DNA of 64,000 bases, taken from positions 466,501 to 530,500 of the forward strand of contig JAGKQI010000030.1 of NCBI GenBank assembly GCA_018806915.1, read 5' to 3'. The DNA comes from Phytophthora colocasiae (taxonomy: Eukaryota > Oomycota > Peronosporomycetes > Peronosporales > Peronosporaceae). Below are positions 50,201 through 60,148 of this stretch, piece by piece (position 1 is the first letter of the stretch; each line of letters opens with the position of its first letter). The position numbers were made by a program, and so were the translations under genes. The notes under the pieces are model-generated. The model ran no database searches and was not told the origin of the DNA. It saw nothing but the letters and a program-made list of their open reading frames with translations.

Positions 50201-53200
50201 CTCCTGAGCTTCTTCTGTCTGGCGAAGGAGTTCAAAACCCCAAACTAGTGATATCGAGGTGCCCAAAACTGTTAACTTTGGGTTGGGGGACCCCACGATA
50301 CAGGGCAAAGGGGACCCCCGACAGAGGGGCAAAACCGGTTGAGGGGGACCCCCGGACCCCGCCGATACACGTGTATCGGCTGAAACATATATATAGGGTT
50401 GCGCCGGATCGTGGGGCCGGAGGACAAACTTTGAGACGAGACTGTGTGCGTTGTAGTTGGCGGTAGCGGGCAAGTCGCGGCGCAAATCGTATCTACGGAT
50501 CAAGGCGCGTCGAGTGGTACCGGTGGCGGGTCATGTATGTGCACAACCATTCCGCCCCGTCTATGTAAAGATGGCGTATACAATGCACGCGAACACGCAC
50601 GTGGGAGGAAACAAACGACACACTTTTCCGCTTCTAGGATGTGCACCGACTATGTATATACGTATACCACCTGTTTGCAGCACGAAACCGAGCATGTATG
50701 CTGCGTGTATTCCGTGTCGTGCTTTCTATCCGTGAGTGTACTAGTAGCCACTGTAATGTTGTTGCAGGCTGCTTCTATCCGCTGATTGGCTACGAACTTG
50801 ACATAAAACGGCTGTCTGTGGTTTGTAGTCGGATTCGGTATGGTCAAACAGACACCCTTGCGAAATTTCAGGCCCGCCAGGTCTGTAGTTGCTGCAGTAT
50901 TACAATCTAATCGCTGATTGGTTATTGCGTGTATACACGCCCTTCTATGTCCATTCTCATAGTGAACGATGTAGACATCGATATCTTACGAGTGGCTGTT
51001 TTTTTCGCGCGAATTTTGCACCAACTTGGCCCTCCTGAGCTTCTTCTGTCTGGCGAAGGAGTTCAAAACCCCAAACTAGTGATATCGAGGTGCCCAAAAC
51101 TGTTAACTTTGGGTTGGGGACCCCACGATACAGGGCAAAGGGGACCCCTGACAGAGGGGCAAAACCGGCTGAGGGGGACTCCTGACCCCGCCGATACACG
51201 TGTATCGGCTGAAACATATATATAGGGTTGCGCCGGATCGTGGGGCCGGAGGACAAACTTTGAGACGAGACTGTGTGCGTTGTAGTTGGCGGTAGCGGGC
51301 AAGTCGCGGCGCAAATCGTATCTACGGATCAAGGCGCGTCGAGTGGTACCGGTGGCGGGTCATGTATGTGCACAACCATTCCGCCCCGTCTATGTAAAGA
51401 TGGCGTATACAATGCACGCGAACACGCACGTGGGAGGAAACAAACGACACACTTTTCCGCTTCTAGGATGTGCACCGACTATGTATATACGTATACCACC
51501 TGTTTGCAGCACGAAACCGAGCATGTATGCTGCGTGTATTCCGTGTCGTGCTTTCTATCCGTGAGTGTACTAGTAGCCACTGTAATGTTGTTGCAGGCTG
51601 CTTCTATCCGCTGATTGGCTACGAACTTGACATAAAACGGCTGTCTGTGGTTTGTAGTCGGATTCGGTATGGTCAAACAGACACCCTTGCGAAATTTCAG
51701 GCCCGCCAGGTCTGTAGTTGCTGCAGTATTACAATCTAATCGCTGATTGGTTATTGCGTGTATACACGCCCTTCTATGTCCATTCTCATAGTGAACGATG
51801 TAGACATCGATATCTTACGAGTGGCTGTTTTTTTTCGCGCGAATTTTGCACCAACTTGGCCCTCCTGAGCTTCTTCTGTCTGGCGAAGGAGTTCAAAACC
51901 CCAAACTAGTGATATCGAGGTGCCCAAAACTGTTAACTTTGGGTTGGGGGACCCCACGATACAGGGCAAAGGGGACCCTGACAGAGGGGCAAAACCGGTT
52001 GAGGGGGACTCCGGACCCCGCCGATACACGTGTATCGGCTGAAACATATATATAGGGTTGCGCCGGATCGTGGGGCCGGAGGACAAACTTTGAGACGAGA
52101 CTGTGTGCGTTGTAGTTGGCGGTAGCGGGCAAGTCGCGGCGCAAATCGTATCTACGGATCAAGGCGCGTCGAGTGGTACCGGTGGCGGGTCATGTATGTG
52201 CACAACCATTCCGCCCCGTCTATGTAAAGATGGCGTATACAATGCACGCGAACACGCACGTGGGAGGAAACAAACGACACACTTTTCCGCTTCTAGGATG
52301 TGCACCGACTATGTATATACGTATACCACCTGTTTGCAGCACGAAACCGAGCATGTATGCTGCGTGTATTCCGTGTCGTGCTTTCTATCCGTGAGTGTAC
52401 TAGTAGCCACTGTAATGTTGTTGCAGGCTGCTTCTATCCGCTGATTGGCTACGAACTTGACATAAAACGGCTGTCTGTGGTTTGTAGTCGGATTCGGTAT
52501 GGTCAAACAGACACCCTTGCGAAATTTCAGGCCCGCCAGGTCTGTAGTTGCTGCAGTATTACAATCTAATCGCTGATTGGTTATTGCGTGTATACACGCC
52601 CTTCTATGTCCATTCTCATAGTGAACGATGTAGACATCGATATCTTACGAGTGGCTGTTTTATGTACGCGCGAATTTATAACCAACTATGCCCACCTGAC
52701 CTTCTTCTGTCTGGCGAACGAGTTCAAAACCCCAAAACAGTGACCTCGAGGTGCCCAAAAATGTTAACTTTGGGTTGGGGACCCCACGATACAGGGCAAA
52801 GGGGACCCTGACAGAGGGGCAAAACCGGTTGAGGGGGACCCCCGGACCCCGCCGATACACGTGTATCGGCTGAAACATATATATAGGGTTGCGCCGGATC
52901 GTGGGGCCGGAGGACAAACTTTGAGACGAGACTGTGTGCGTTGTAGTTGGCGGTAGCGGGCAAGTCGCGGCGCAAATCGTATCTACGGATCAAGGCGCGT
53001 CGAGTGGTACCGGTGGCGGGTCATGTATGTGCACAACCATTCCGCCCCGTCTATGTAAAGATGGCGTATACAATGCACGCGAACACGCACGTGGGAGGAA
53101 ACAAACGACACACTTTTCCGCTTCTAGGATGTGCACCGACTATGTATATACGTATACCACCTGTTTGCAGCACGAAACCGAGCATGTATGCTGCGTGTAT

Positions 53201-53719
53201 TCCGTGTCGTGCTTTCTATCCGTGAGTGTACTAGTAGCCACTGTAATGTTGTTGCAGGCTGCTTCTATCCGCTGATTGGCTACGAACTTGACATAAAACG
53301 GCTGTCTGTGGTTTGTAGTCGGATTCGGTATGGTCAAACAGACACCCTTGCGAAATTTCAGGCCCGCCAGGTCTGTAGTTGCTGCAGTATTACAATCTAA
53401 TCGCTGATTGGTTATTGCGTGTATACACGCCCTTCTATGTCCATTCTCATAGTGAACGATGTAGACATCGATATCTTACGAGTGGCTGTTTTTTTTTCGC
53501 GCGAATTTTGCACCAACTTGGCCCTCCTGAGCTTCTTCTGTCTGGCGAAGGAGTTCAAAACCCCAAACTAGTGATATCGAGGTGCCCAAAACTGTTAACT
53601 TTGGGTTGGGGGACCCCACGATACAGGGCAAAGGGGACCCCCGACAGAGGGGCAAAACCGGTTGAGGGGGACCCCCGGACCCCGCCGATACACGTGTATC
53701 GGCTGAAACATATATATAG
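32256..53719 (+). repeat. Satellite units 23-48, homogenised GTTTGCAGCACG variant
   Basis: Twenty-five of these 26 units share the same state at every marker I scored. The exception is unit 29 (37234-38064), which has GTTTGTGTGCACG. Variation that remains is mostly in the G/C block, for example GACCCCTGAC and GGCTGAGG forms in the right third. Confidence 0.85.
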
Positions 53720-54548
53720 AACACCATGTCAACAAACAGTCGCGCAGTCTGCGCGGCTGTAACAGTAGCCGGGACGGCAGCAAGATGAACCATCTTGCTG
53801 AATCTGTCCACAAAGACAACGATGCCCGTCCTCCGCTTGCTGTCAGGCGGAAGACCGAAGACAAAGTCCATGGACATGGACTGCCAACACTCCGACGGAG
53901 TCGGTAGTGATTGAAGAGGAGCCTGCGAGAACTGCGCAGGCTTCACGCGTTGACAAACCTCGCAAGCACGGACGTACTTGCGCACCCACTTGGTGCCAGT
54001 AGAAGTCACGCGTGAGAAGAGTGTATGTCTTCTCACGACCCGGATGCCCTGCCGTGGGGGCATCGTGATACTCGAACATGATCCTTAACCGGAGGTCATG
54101 ATCATTCGGAACGACAATGCGATCCGCATTGTCGTCGACTGCACTGTACAACAGTAGGCCTTCGTGTACACGATAGCGGTGTACACGAGCTCGAAGATGA
54201 GGGGTTAGCTTCCGACGTGCCACGTCGGAAGGTGCTGCGAGGAACTCCAGCAGCCCCTTCGCGTCTGCATCCCTTGCATACGCGTTCTTCACGTCGTCAA
54301 TCAACGTTGACGACGGCACACTTGTCCTCACGACGCCAACTGCGTTGGCGTCGACCGTCTCCGCATAGTCAGGTCGACGCGATAACGCGTCGGCCACTAC
54401 GTTGAGTCTTTCGGGTTTGTACTCCACCCGGAAGTTGTACTCCGCAAAGAAGGACAACCATCTCGCCATACGTTGCGAGATGTGCGGCGACTTAATCGCC
54501 GTACGCAATGATGCGTGGTCTGTATAGACCACGAACGGTCTACTCCCA
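53720..54548 (-). pseudogene. R1 pol: RNase H end, zinc domain and first part of integrase
   Basis: Reading leftwards: RPFVVYTDHASLRTAIKSPH (RNase H, with the TDH Asp), ADALSRRPDY (connection end), then the HH-CC region (HDAPTAGHPGREKTYTLLTRDFYW), a frameshift near 54000, then KYVRACEVCQRVKP (CC pair), SMSMDFVFGLPPDS (first catalytic Asp) and VVFVDRFSKMVHLAAVP. The protein ends abruptly at ARLFVDMVF, after which satellite sequence begins. The second Asp, the Glu and the C-terminal module are lost. Confidence 0.88.
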
Positions 54549-55325
54549 AAGTAGATACACTCGGAACTTTGCGAGTGCATACTTCATGGCAAGGAGCTCC
54601 TTGTCATGTACGGGATAGTTACGCTCAGCTGGCTTCAGCTGACGCGATTGATAGTAGACTACACGATCACGCCCTTCGTGATCGTGTTGCATCAATGCAC
54701 ATCCGATTGCAAAGTCGGATGCATCGCACACTACGTGGAATGGACGATCTTGGTCCGCCACGGCCAAGATCGGCGCTTCAGTCAAGCCCTGCTTGACTGC
54801 ACCGAATGCATCCTCGCACTCGGTCGTCCAAATCCACTCAGCTTCTTTCTTGAGAAGCTGTGACAACGGGCGAATCTTGCCCGCATAGTTCTCCACGTAC
54901 TTGCACAAGTACGTGGCAAGCCCAAGGAACTGCCTCAGTTCCTTCACATTGGATGGCGTGGGCCATTCATTGATCACTCTGACCTTCTCTGGGTCAGGGC
55001 GCACGCCGTCTTGCCCCACGAGACACCCCAGCACGGGTATCTCGCTCGCCCCGAAGATACACTTCTTCAGGTTCGCATAGAGCTTATGTTTCCTCATAAG
55101 CTCTAGCAGCTTCCGGAGATGCACCTTGTGCATCTCAATGTCCGTCTTCCCGTTCACAGCCCGGCTGTGGACGAACCCGTCGTCGAAGTAGCTCGGTGCG
55201 AAGTCGGACACCGAGCGCAATAGATGTGTCACGCATCTATTGAACGTCGCAGGGGCGTTCTTAAGCCCCTGTGGCATGACGAGCCACTCCCAAAGCATAC
55301 CGCTTGGAGTGCTTACCGCAGTGAG
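54540..55325 (-). pseudogene. R1 pol: RT active-site part and RNase H
   Basis: The frame opens with MLWEWLVMPQGLKNAPATFN, then PSYFDDGFVHS, the YxDD catalytic box of gypsy RT with Gly in place of the usual Val after it. Next come ELRQFLGLATYLCKYV (thumb), PFHVVCDASDFAIGCALMQ (RNase H first Asp) and VHDKELLAMKYALAKFRVYLL. A one-base insertion near 54548 moves the reading into the next frame. At the upstream end a one-base loss near 55330 separates it from the first part of RT. Confidence 0.88.
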
Positions 55326-56914
55326 AGGGATTCCCTCTCACGCATGAGGATCTGATAGAATCCATCACGCAGATCTAGAGCACTGAAGATAGTGCTCAAG
55401 GCCATCGAATCGATGATGACATCTTTTCGCGGTATCGGCGTCTGCGCCGGTATCGTCGCATCGTTCAGCTTGTTATACGCATGAACGATGCGCCAGCCGC
55501 CCTGTGGTTTCTTAACACAGAACGTTGGAGCACTGTGCGGGGACTTTGACTCCCGCACTTGACCTGCAAGACGACGACTTTCAAAGAAGTCGTCGATCGC
55601 TTGCACTTGTTCACGCGGCAGTGGCCACTGCCGTGTAACACAGTACTTCGTGCCCGGCACGAGATCAATCTCGTGCTGTACGCCCTTATCCTTCGGAAGT
55701 TCCGAAGGAATCTCGTCCGGGAGTACATCCTTGTACTCCCGCAGAACTTCGTAGTAGGGACTCGACCTCAACGAGTCCCAACTCTGCTCTTCGAAGCGCT
55801 GCTTCTTAGTCTTCGCACTGAGGGAGTCATTACCCTTAGTGATCCCATCGACGACGAGCTGCTTCAGCTCTTCGGCCTCGCGCTCCACTCTCTCGATATC
55901 CGAGAGAATGCAAATTTGTTCGATGCGTCCATCGTACAAGTCTCGTGCGAAGCGCTTCCAACTCATCGTTGGAAGTGCGGTCAACGCCGACGCACTCGTC
56001 GGCGGATTCTCCAACCGCATCCTCTGGTACTGTAACCCAGTACCAGTACGTGTCAAGACGTTCAACGTCTCGACTCTCGGTGTCTGCACTGCAGATACAC
56101 CCGTCTCAGTCCCTGACTGAGACTCGCGCAGATCCCTGAGCTTGCGCCGCGAAGATCTACCATGGAGCCCGGCTCCAGGTGCTCCACGTCCAAGGCATCG
56201 CACCTTGGACGGGACGTTATCGCAATCGTCAGCGGATTCCTTCCGCTGACTCGCACTATCAAGCCCTGCTTGAGTGCCGCTCATCGCGTGCAGCGCTGCT
56301 GCACGTGAGCACGCAGGTTGTTCGGGTGCTGGGCGTTTGCAACCGCCAGCACCTCCTGCCGCGCAGTCGGTTCCCTGAACCGCTGCGCTTCCATCCGCTC
56401 CCGGAGCGGATGAAGCAACCGCATTGTCGACTCCCGGAGTCGACCGGCTCTCGCTAGCTTCCTGCGCTAGCGAGTGTTCGCTTGTACACATGTCGTCAGC
56501 TCCCAAAGCTGACGCACGTTCGCTAGTTCCCGGAACTAGCAGCGAACGTTCGCCTGTACACGCATCATCAGCTCCCGGAGCTGATGCACGATCGCTAGTT
56601 CCCAGAACTAGCAGCGACGCGCCAGTGGCGTCAGCTCCCAGAGCTGACGCACGCCTTTCGGTTCCCCGAATATAATTTGCTTCGTCAACTCCCAGAGTTG
56701 ACGCGACGTCGTCGGCGCGACCCTTGGAGGCTTGAACTACCTCCAAGGATACCGGTAATACCGGTATTTTACCTTCTCTCAGGTGAATTGCATTCACCTG
56801 ACCATCACTCATGTGACAAACATCATTCAGATGTTTACGCGCCAGGTGATTCACATTCACCTGACCATCACTCATGTGACCGCGACCCTTCGGCTCAGAT
56901 TTCTGAGTCGACAC
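55313..56914 (-). pseudogene. R1 pol: repeat-rich linker and first part of RT
   Basis: 533 codons. The first 230 or so are low-complexity, built on repeats of the type SALGAD/SAPGADD with SLLVPGTSERA. The rest contains VQHEIDLVPGTKYCVTRQWPLP, SPHSAPTFCVKKPQGGWRIVH, KLNDATIPAQTPIPRKDV and FSALDLRDGFYQILMRE, the classic start of gypsy RT with the first catalytic Asp (SALDL). The frame is lost directly after MRE at a perfect palindrome (55321-55341). The linker hairpins encode the SALGAD-type repeats. Confidence 0.88.
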
Positions 56915-57079
56915 ACATTTTCTCCCAACGACTCCCTGAGTCGCTGGTGGTCGCCGGCGGCGATCGGAGGCAGCGGCGGACGCTGCTGCCTCAACTGGGG
57001 ATTCACATGCACCGGCCGGTGCATGTGCAGCACTGGCAGGGCCATCGCTCTCTGTCGCGCATGTGTTGTTGAAGCGTAC

Positions 57080-57574
57080 GAGCGTACGCTTCTACCAGTT
57101 GATCACCGGGTCATGCCGTGCAAGCCACGGCATGCCTAATACCAAGTCGAACTTATCGTCTAGATCCAAGACGATAAGATCTTCTACAAACGTCCTTCGT
57201 TTTTAAGAGAAGCGCACACGGACTACGCGCTTCTCAGTCCTCACGGTGGCACCTGTTGCCAACCGCACCTCCAACACGCCGCGAGGCGTGTCGGCCTCTT
57301 CGAAGTCAAGCCTTCGAAGACTTCCCTGTCGAACAAAGTTGTTCGACGCGCCCGAGTCCACTAGGGCACGAAGAGAGTTCGCTCTCTTCGACATCACGTT
57401 CAGGATGACAAGGTTTGGCTTGTCATCTTGCAGCTTACAGCGAGAAACCTTCTCGCTGGGGGCAGCAGTCCTCATCGTCGCGTGTCCAAGCTCGACACGC
57501 GAGACTGCATCACCAGTAGGACGCCCCGCGCCTACTGGTCCTTGGCGTTTTTTTAACGCCCGCCCGCTGTGCAC
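57080..57574 (-). pseudogene. R1 aspartic protease
   Basis: SLRALVDSGASNNFVRQGSL has the retropepsin DSGA active site; GVLEVRLATGATV follows. After a stop (57203) the same frame continues VEDLIVLDLDDKFDLVLGMPWLARHDPVINW, the end of the protease fold, then another stop. One nonsense codon therefore splits the domain and a second separates it from the linker. It overlaps the end of the gag frame by about 20 bases in a different frame. Confidence 0.85.
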
Positions 57575-57850
57575 TCGCGTGCATAGTGACCGATGTTACT
57601 GCACTTGTAACATCGAACCTTGCCGTATCTACGCTGCTGTTGACCAGCAGTCGTAGCACTCGAGAGGTCCATAGGTTCCGGACCTCCCGTCTTCACAACA
57701 GGACGCGCCGGCTTCGGCGCGTTCGCATGGAGTTTAGCTTGACGCCGGCTAAACTCCTCTTGCATTGCAAGGCTGATCGCCTCCTCGAGAGTATTCGTGC
57801 AGCGGGGCTGCGTAGGTGTGCACGGCACAGAGGAAGTTGGGTTGACTCGT
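57553..57850 (-). pseudogene. R1 gag, C-terminal end with zinc knuckle
   Basis: About 95 codons. TLEEAISLAMQEEFSRRQAK is the typical end of the gypsy capsid region, then a basic/Pro-rich stretch, then CYKCSNIGHYAREC, a C-x2-C-x4-H-x4-C nucleic-acid-binding knuckle. The capsid upstream is missing: beyond about 57850 the sequence changes to R2's LTR. The frame ends in TAA and protease follows in another frame. Confidence 0.88.
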
Positions 57851-58209
57851 AGAGTCCTGCTTGCAAGGCACTAGCCTTCGGTTCTATACAAGAACCAAGT
57901 AGTCCACTAAATACGGGACTCTCACAATCAGTGTCCCTATAATAAAGGAACTAACACTAATTATGTAAAATGCAAACTGATTTTTATTTATTTTATTGCC
58001 CTAATCCTGAATGTAACGGATTTAGTATCTAACATACTAAATCCTAATCAAATGTAATGTGTGGCTCTGAGCTAACCGCCAGCAACTGGCTACATATGTG
58101 ACGTGTGAGAAACACGATGTGTCGTACACGGATCTGTGACTTGTGACCTGGATGGTGTATACCACACCTATTGTAGCCAAGGCGCGCAGCGCCGTGTAAC
58201 CCCGTTACA
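57851..58209 (-). mobile_element. 3' LTR of gypsy element R2
   Basis: Minus-strand sequence starting TGTAACGGGGTTACAC at 58209 directly after a polypurine tract. It is AT-rich in the middle (57945-58050), with a hairpin GATTTAGTAT/ATACTAAATC at about 58018-58042 and TTATTATAGGG (about 57938-57948) as a possible TATA region. The left end is not fixed: R1 gag sequence becomes readable at about 57840-57850. The 5' partner LTR is outside the window. Confidence 0.7.
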
Positions 58210-58222
58210 CCCTCCCCCACCA
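58210..58222 (-). other. Polypurine tract of R2
   Basis: On the minus strand GGTGGGGGAGGG ends exactly at the LTR start TGTAAC. This is the standard plus-strand primer position of LTR elements and fixes the LTR boundary and the element's direction. Confidence 0.8.
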
Positions 58223-58504
58223 AACCGTGGATACGGAGTATCTACAACTGTAGACATAACTGCCTTGTCAAGGCCTGTCACCGGCAACTTTCCGATAAAA
58301 GAAATCTCTCAACGAGAGTGCGCGGGCGCGCTGGCTCAACGAGCACATTCTCCAATTCTCCCCAGTGAGCCAACCGCTCCTGAGGTGTCCAGTGACGAGG
58401 CGTCTACGCCCCAGCGCCTCAGCGCTTTCCGGTTTGAGCCCTCGGCTCCTCTCACGCTCTCCGTTTCGGAGTATTACGCGGCGTCTCGCCTTCGCTACGG
58501 AGCG

Positions 58505-60148
58505 ATGTTCAAGGCCAGCCCGACGTCAAGTGGTAGCGGTGGCTCACCCTTCGAGTACACGACAGCGTCGCCGACGCGCGACCCACGTCGCTCTCCTACG
58601 GAGGAAGGCGAGGTCGAAGTGGACTACGAGGAGTCCGAACAGGGCGATGCTCATGCGTCTCCTGCTCCTGCGAGCCCTCGGACGACCCGAACTGAGCTGC
58701 GCTCTCCACGCGATCCGCGTCGGTATTCAATTCCTCGGCAGCTGAGGCAGCCCAATCCGTTCCCGGAGGGACCTTCGAGCCTCGTGTTCAACGCGTTGCG
58801 CAACGCACCACCGCTTCTTGCTCGCGATGAGCCAGAGTCACTCAAGGGAGTCGAAGACGCGATCACCAACCCTCTGGATGAGGCACAGGAGGCTTTCATG
58901 AGCGGTGCTCCAGAGTCACGTCGACCGGTCCAACGGGACATCGTGGGGACTTCGTCGCGGCGCGACTACGGCTTCGAGCCTCGCGACCCTGCCGAGCAGG
59001 TGAAGCAGTTGATGGCGCAGCCAAACCTGCATGGTTACGCCATAGGCAATCCTCCACGTACGGTGGCTGAGACTCAGCAGCGACAGGGGCTCCATGAGCG
59101 TTTCCTGACCCCGCAGGTGTGCACACTCGCCGAGTATCGGCAACGCTTAGATAAGCAACGACGACGGGAGTCTGTGCCTCAGATGAGGACTTATCCACTC
59201 CTGCTCCAAACCGGAGAGACCACCCGGGACTACATGGTCCATGTGGCCACCTGGGCCGAGGCTTCACGGAAGCTCGCGTCGTTTGACCGGCTCATGGAGA
59301 GCTGCGCCGAGGTGGACGTCCGCCTCGCCCGAGGTCTACTCTTCCAGTACGCGAAGATACGCGTGCGGCCCGGCCGCTTTCCTCGTCACACGACGGCAGT
59401 GGCTCCCGCCTCTCAGGCCACTATCCCTGCTTCGCAGGATGCTCCTTCAGTCTCCGAGGGAGACTCGCTGGCTGTGCCAGCCACGGACCAGAGCCTGAGC
59501 TCGGCTGCTAGTCCGTCAGCTTCTCACACTAGTGGTGAGAAGCGGGTGTCGACCGAGTGGTCGACCTCGAGCCCTTCGGGCGCCCCCGATCTTCGCGATC
59601 AAAAGCGTCCACGACGTCAGGGCAGTCCTGCCTCAGGGGCCCTTCAAACTCCCACGAGTTTTGGGAATGAGGATATCCACGCCACTTCACCAGATACTGG
59701 TTTTGACTACGGTGGCGACGCCGCGCCATCAGGCGCTCCACGTGGTAGTGGGGAGTCCCCTGCTCATCGAGCAACGGCGGAGGAGGCCGATTCGCTGCGG
59801 AACGCCGTACTCGATGAGTGTGACGAGCGCTATCTGTCGCAACGCGCCTGGTACCAACTCGATCACTCGATCGGTACTCTCCAGAGTCAGACTCAGTCCC
59901 TTCAAGGGAACGTCGAGAGTGTTTGGCATTCGCATGCCCGTCTCGCTCATGACATGGAGGAGATTGAAAGCCGGATGGCTTGGCTCGAAGGTCCTCAGTC
60001 CCTGACTGCTCGCCTGCACCAGCAGGAGCTTCAGCTCGCTGAGTTGCGAGGTCAGGTGACGTTGCTGCTGCAGATGACGCAGCCTGGGCACGTGTCGTCG
60101 GTGCCAGCGCCTCCGCGCTCACCCCCGCGGGGTCCCGATATGGCTTAA
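58505..60148 (+). CDS. Antisense ORF of R2, overlapping the 3' end of pol
   Basis: 547 codons from the first ATG (58505). The frame is open from 58136, across LTR end and polypurine tract, but without ATG, so the true start could differ if transcripts are spliced. It is Ser/Pro/Arg-rich at first, then a globular-looking part (AEQVKQLMAQPNLHGYAIG, TPQVCTLAEYRQRLDKQRRR, TYPLLLQTGETTRDYMVHVA), a second disordered Ser/Pro stretch with a basic KRPRRQ, and a C-terminal coiled coil (about residues 460-530 of 547; MEEIESRMAWLEG, LHQQELQLAELRGQVTLLLQ). Its last 620 bp lie opposite the chromodomain end of pol. No known enzyme motif. The position between pol and 3' LTR, on the opposite strand, is the same as in family A. 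Confidence 0.65.
   Translation: MFKASPTSSGSGGSPFEYTTASPTRDPRRSPTEEGEVEVDYEESEQGDAHASPAPASPRTTRTELRSPRDPRRYSIPRQLRQPNPFPEGPSSLVFNALRNAPPLLARDEPESLKGVEDAITNPLDEAQEAFMSGAPESRRPVQRDIVGTSSRRDYGFEPRDPAEQVKQLMAQPNLHGYAIGNPPRTVAETQQRQGLHERFLTPQVCTLAEYRQRLDKQRRRESVPQMRTYPLLLQTGETTRDYMVHVATWAEASRKLASFDRLMESCAEVDVRLARGLLFQYAKIRVRPGRFPRHTTAVAPASQATIPASQDAPSVSEGDSLAVPATDQSLSSAASPSASHTSGEKRVSTEWSTSSPSGAPDLRDQKRPRRQGSPASGALQTPTSFGNEDIHATSPDTGFDYGGDAAPSGAPRGSGESPAHRATAEEADSLRNAVLDECDERYLSQRAWYQLDHSIGTLQSQTQSLQGNVESVWHSHARLAHDMEEIESRMAWLEGPQSLTARLHQQELQLAELRGQVTLLLQMTQPGHVSSVPAPPRSPPRGPDMA

Larger units (their letters stand above)
14003..53719 (+). repeat. 830-bp tandem satellite, 47 full units plus a 705-bp partial unit
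   Basis: Head-to-tail array of 39,717 bp. With the phase set at GGCGGGTCATG, unit starts fall at 14003, 14837, 15665, 16492, 17324 and so on to 53015. The mean of the 46 spacings between 14837 and 53015 is 830 bp (range 820-835). Units are nearly identical except in the block between a T-run and a palindrome. No rRNA, tRNA or snRNA sequence was recognised in the unit, and no conserved ORF runs through it. The left edge joins gag coding sequence and the right edge joins an integrase, so the array is embedded in transposons. It could be heterochromatic or pericentromeric satellite, or an amplified intergenic segment. Function unknown. Confidence 0.97.
53781..57830. other. Field of about 85 short inverted repeats through R1
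   Basis: Arms of 6-11 bp with loops of 1-13 bases follow each other about every 50 bp. Examples: 54661-54687 (ACACGATCACG, 11-bp arms), 54893-54916 (CCACGTACTTG, 11-bp arms, 2-base loop), 54924-54944 (AAGGAACTG), 55078-55105 (TAGAGCTTATG), 55116-55136 (GAGATGCAC), 55218-55242 (CAATAGATG), 55719-55740 (GGGAGTACA), 56103-56123 (GTCTCAGTC), 56426-56444 (GTCGACTCC), 57152-57178 (CTTATCGTCT), 57369-57390 (CGAAGAGAG, TTCG loop), 57591-57615 (CGATGTTAC). They run through protease, linker, RT and integrase alike. The related pol of R2 shows far fewer. Confidence 0.9.
53720..57850 (-). mobile_element. Gypsy element R1, truncated at both ends
   Basis: Order on the minus strand: gag zinc knuckle, protease, repeat-rich linker, RT, RNase H, integrase N-terminus. 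There is no LTR on either side. The integrase is cut by the satellite at 53719-53720, and gag is cut near 57850 where R2's 3' LTR sequence begins, consistent with R2 having inserted into R1. At least four frame breaks and two nonsense codons make it inactive. Its sequence is densely packed with inverted repeats. Confidence 0.9.

Noticed and set aside
14003..53719. CRISPR array, rDNA or tRNA/snRNA cluster as identity of the tandem array
   Set aside because: The unit is 830 bp without short repeat-spacer structure, and no 5S, 18S, 5.8S, 28S, snRNA or tRNA signature was found on either strand.
57540..57575. Seven-A run as a -1 frameshift site between R1 gag and protease
   Set aside because: The gag stop TAA begins before the slippery heptamer is read, so the ribosome would terminate first. 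A single-base indel is simpler.
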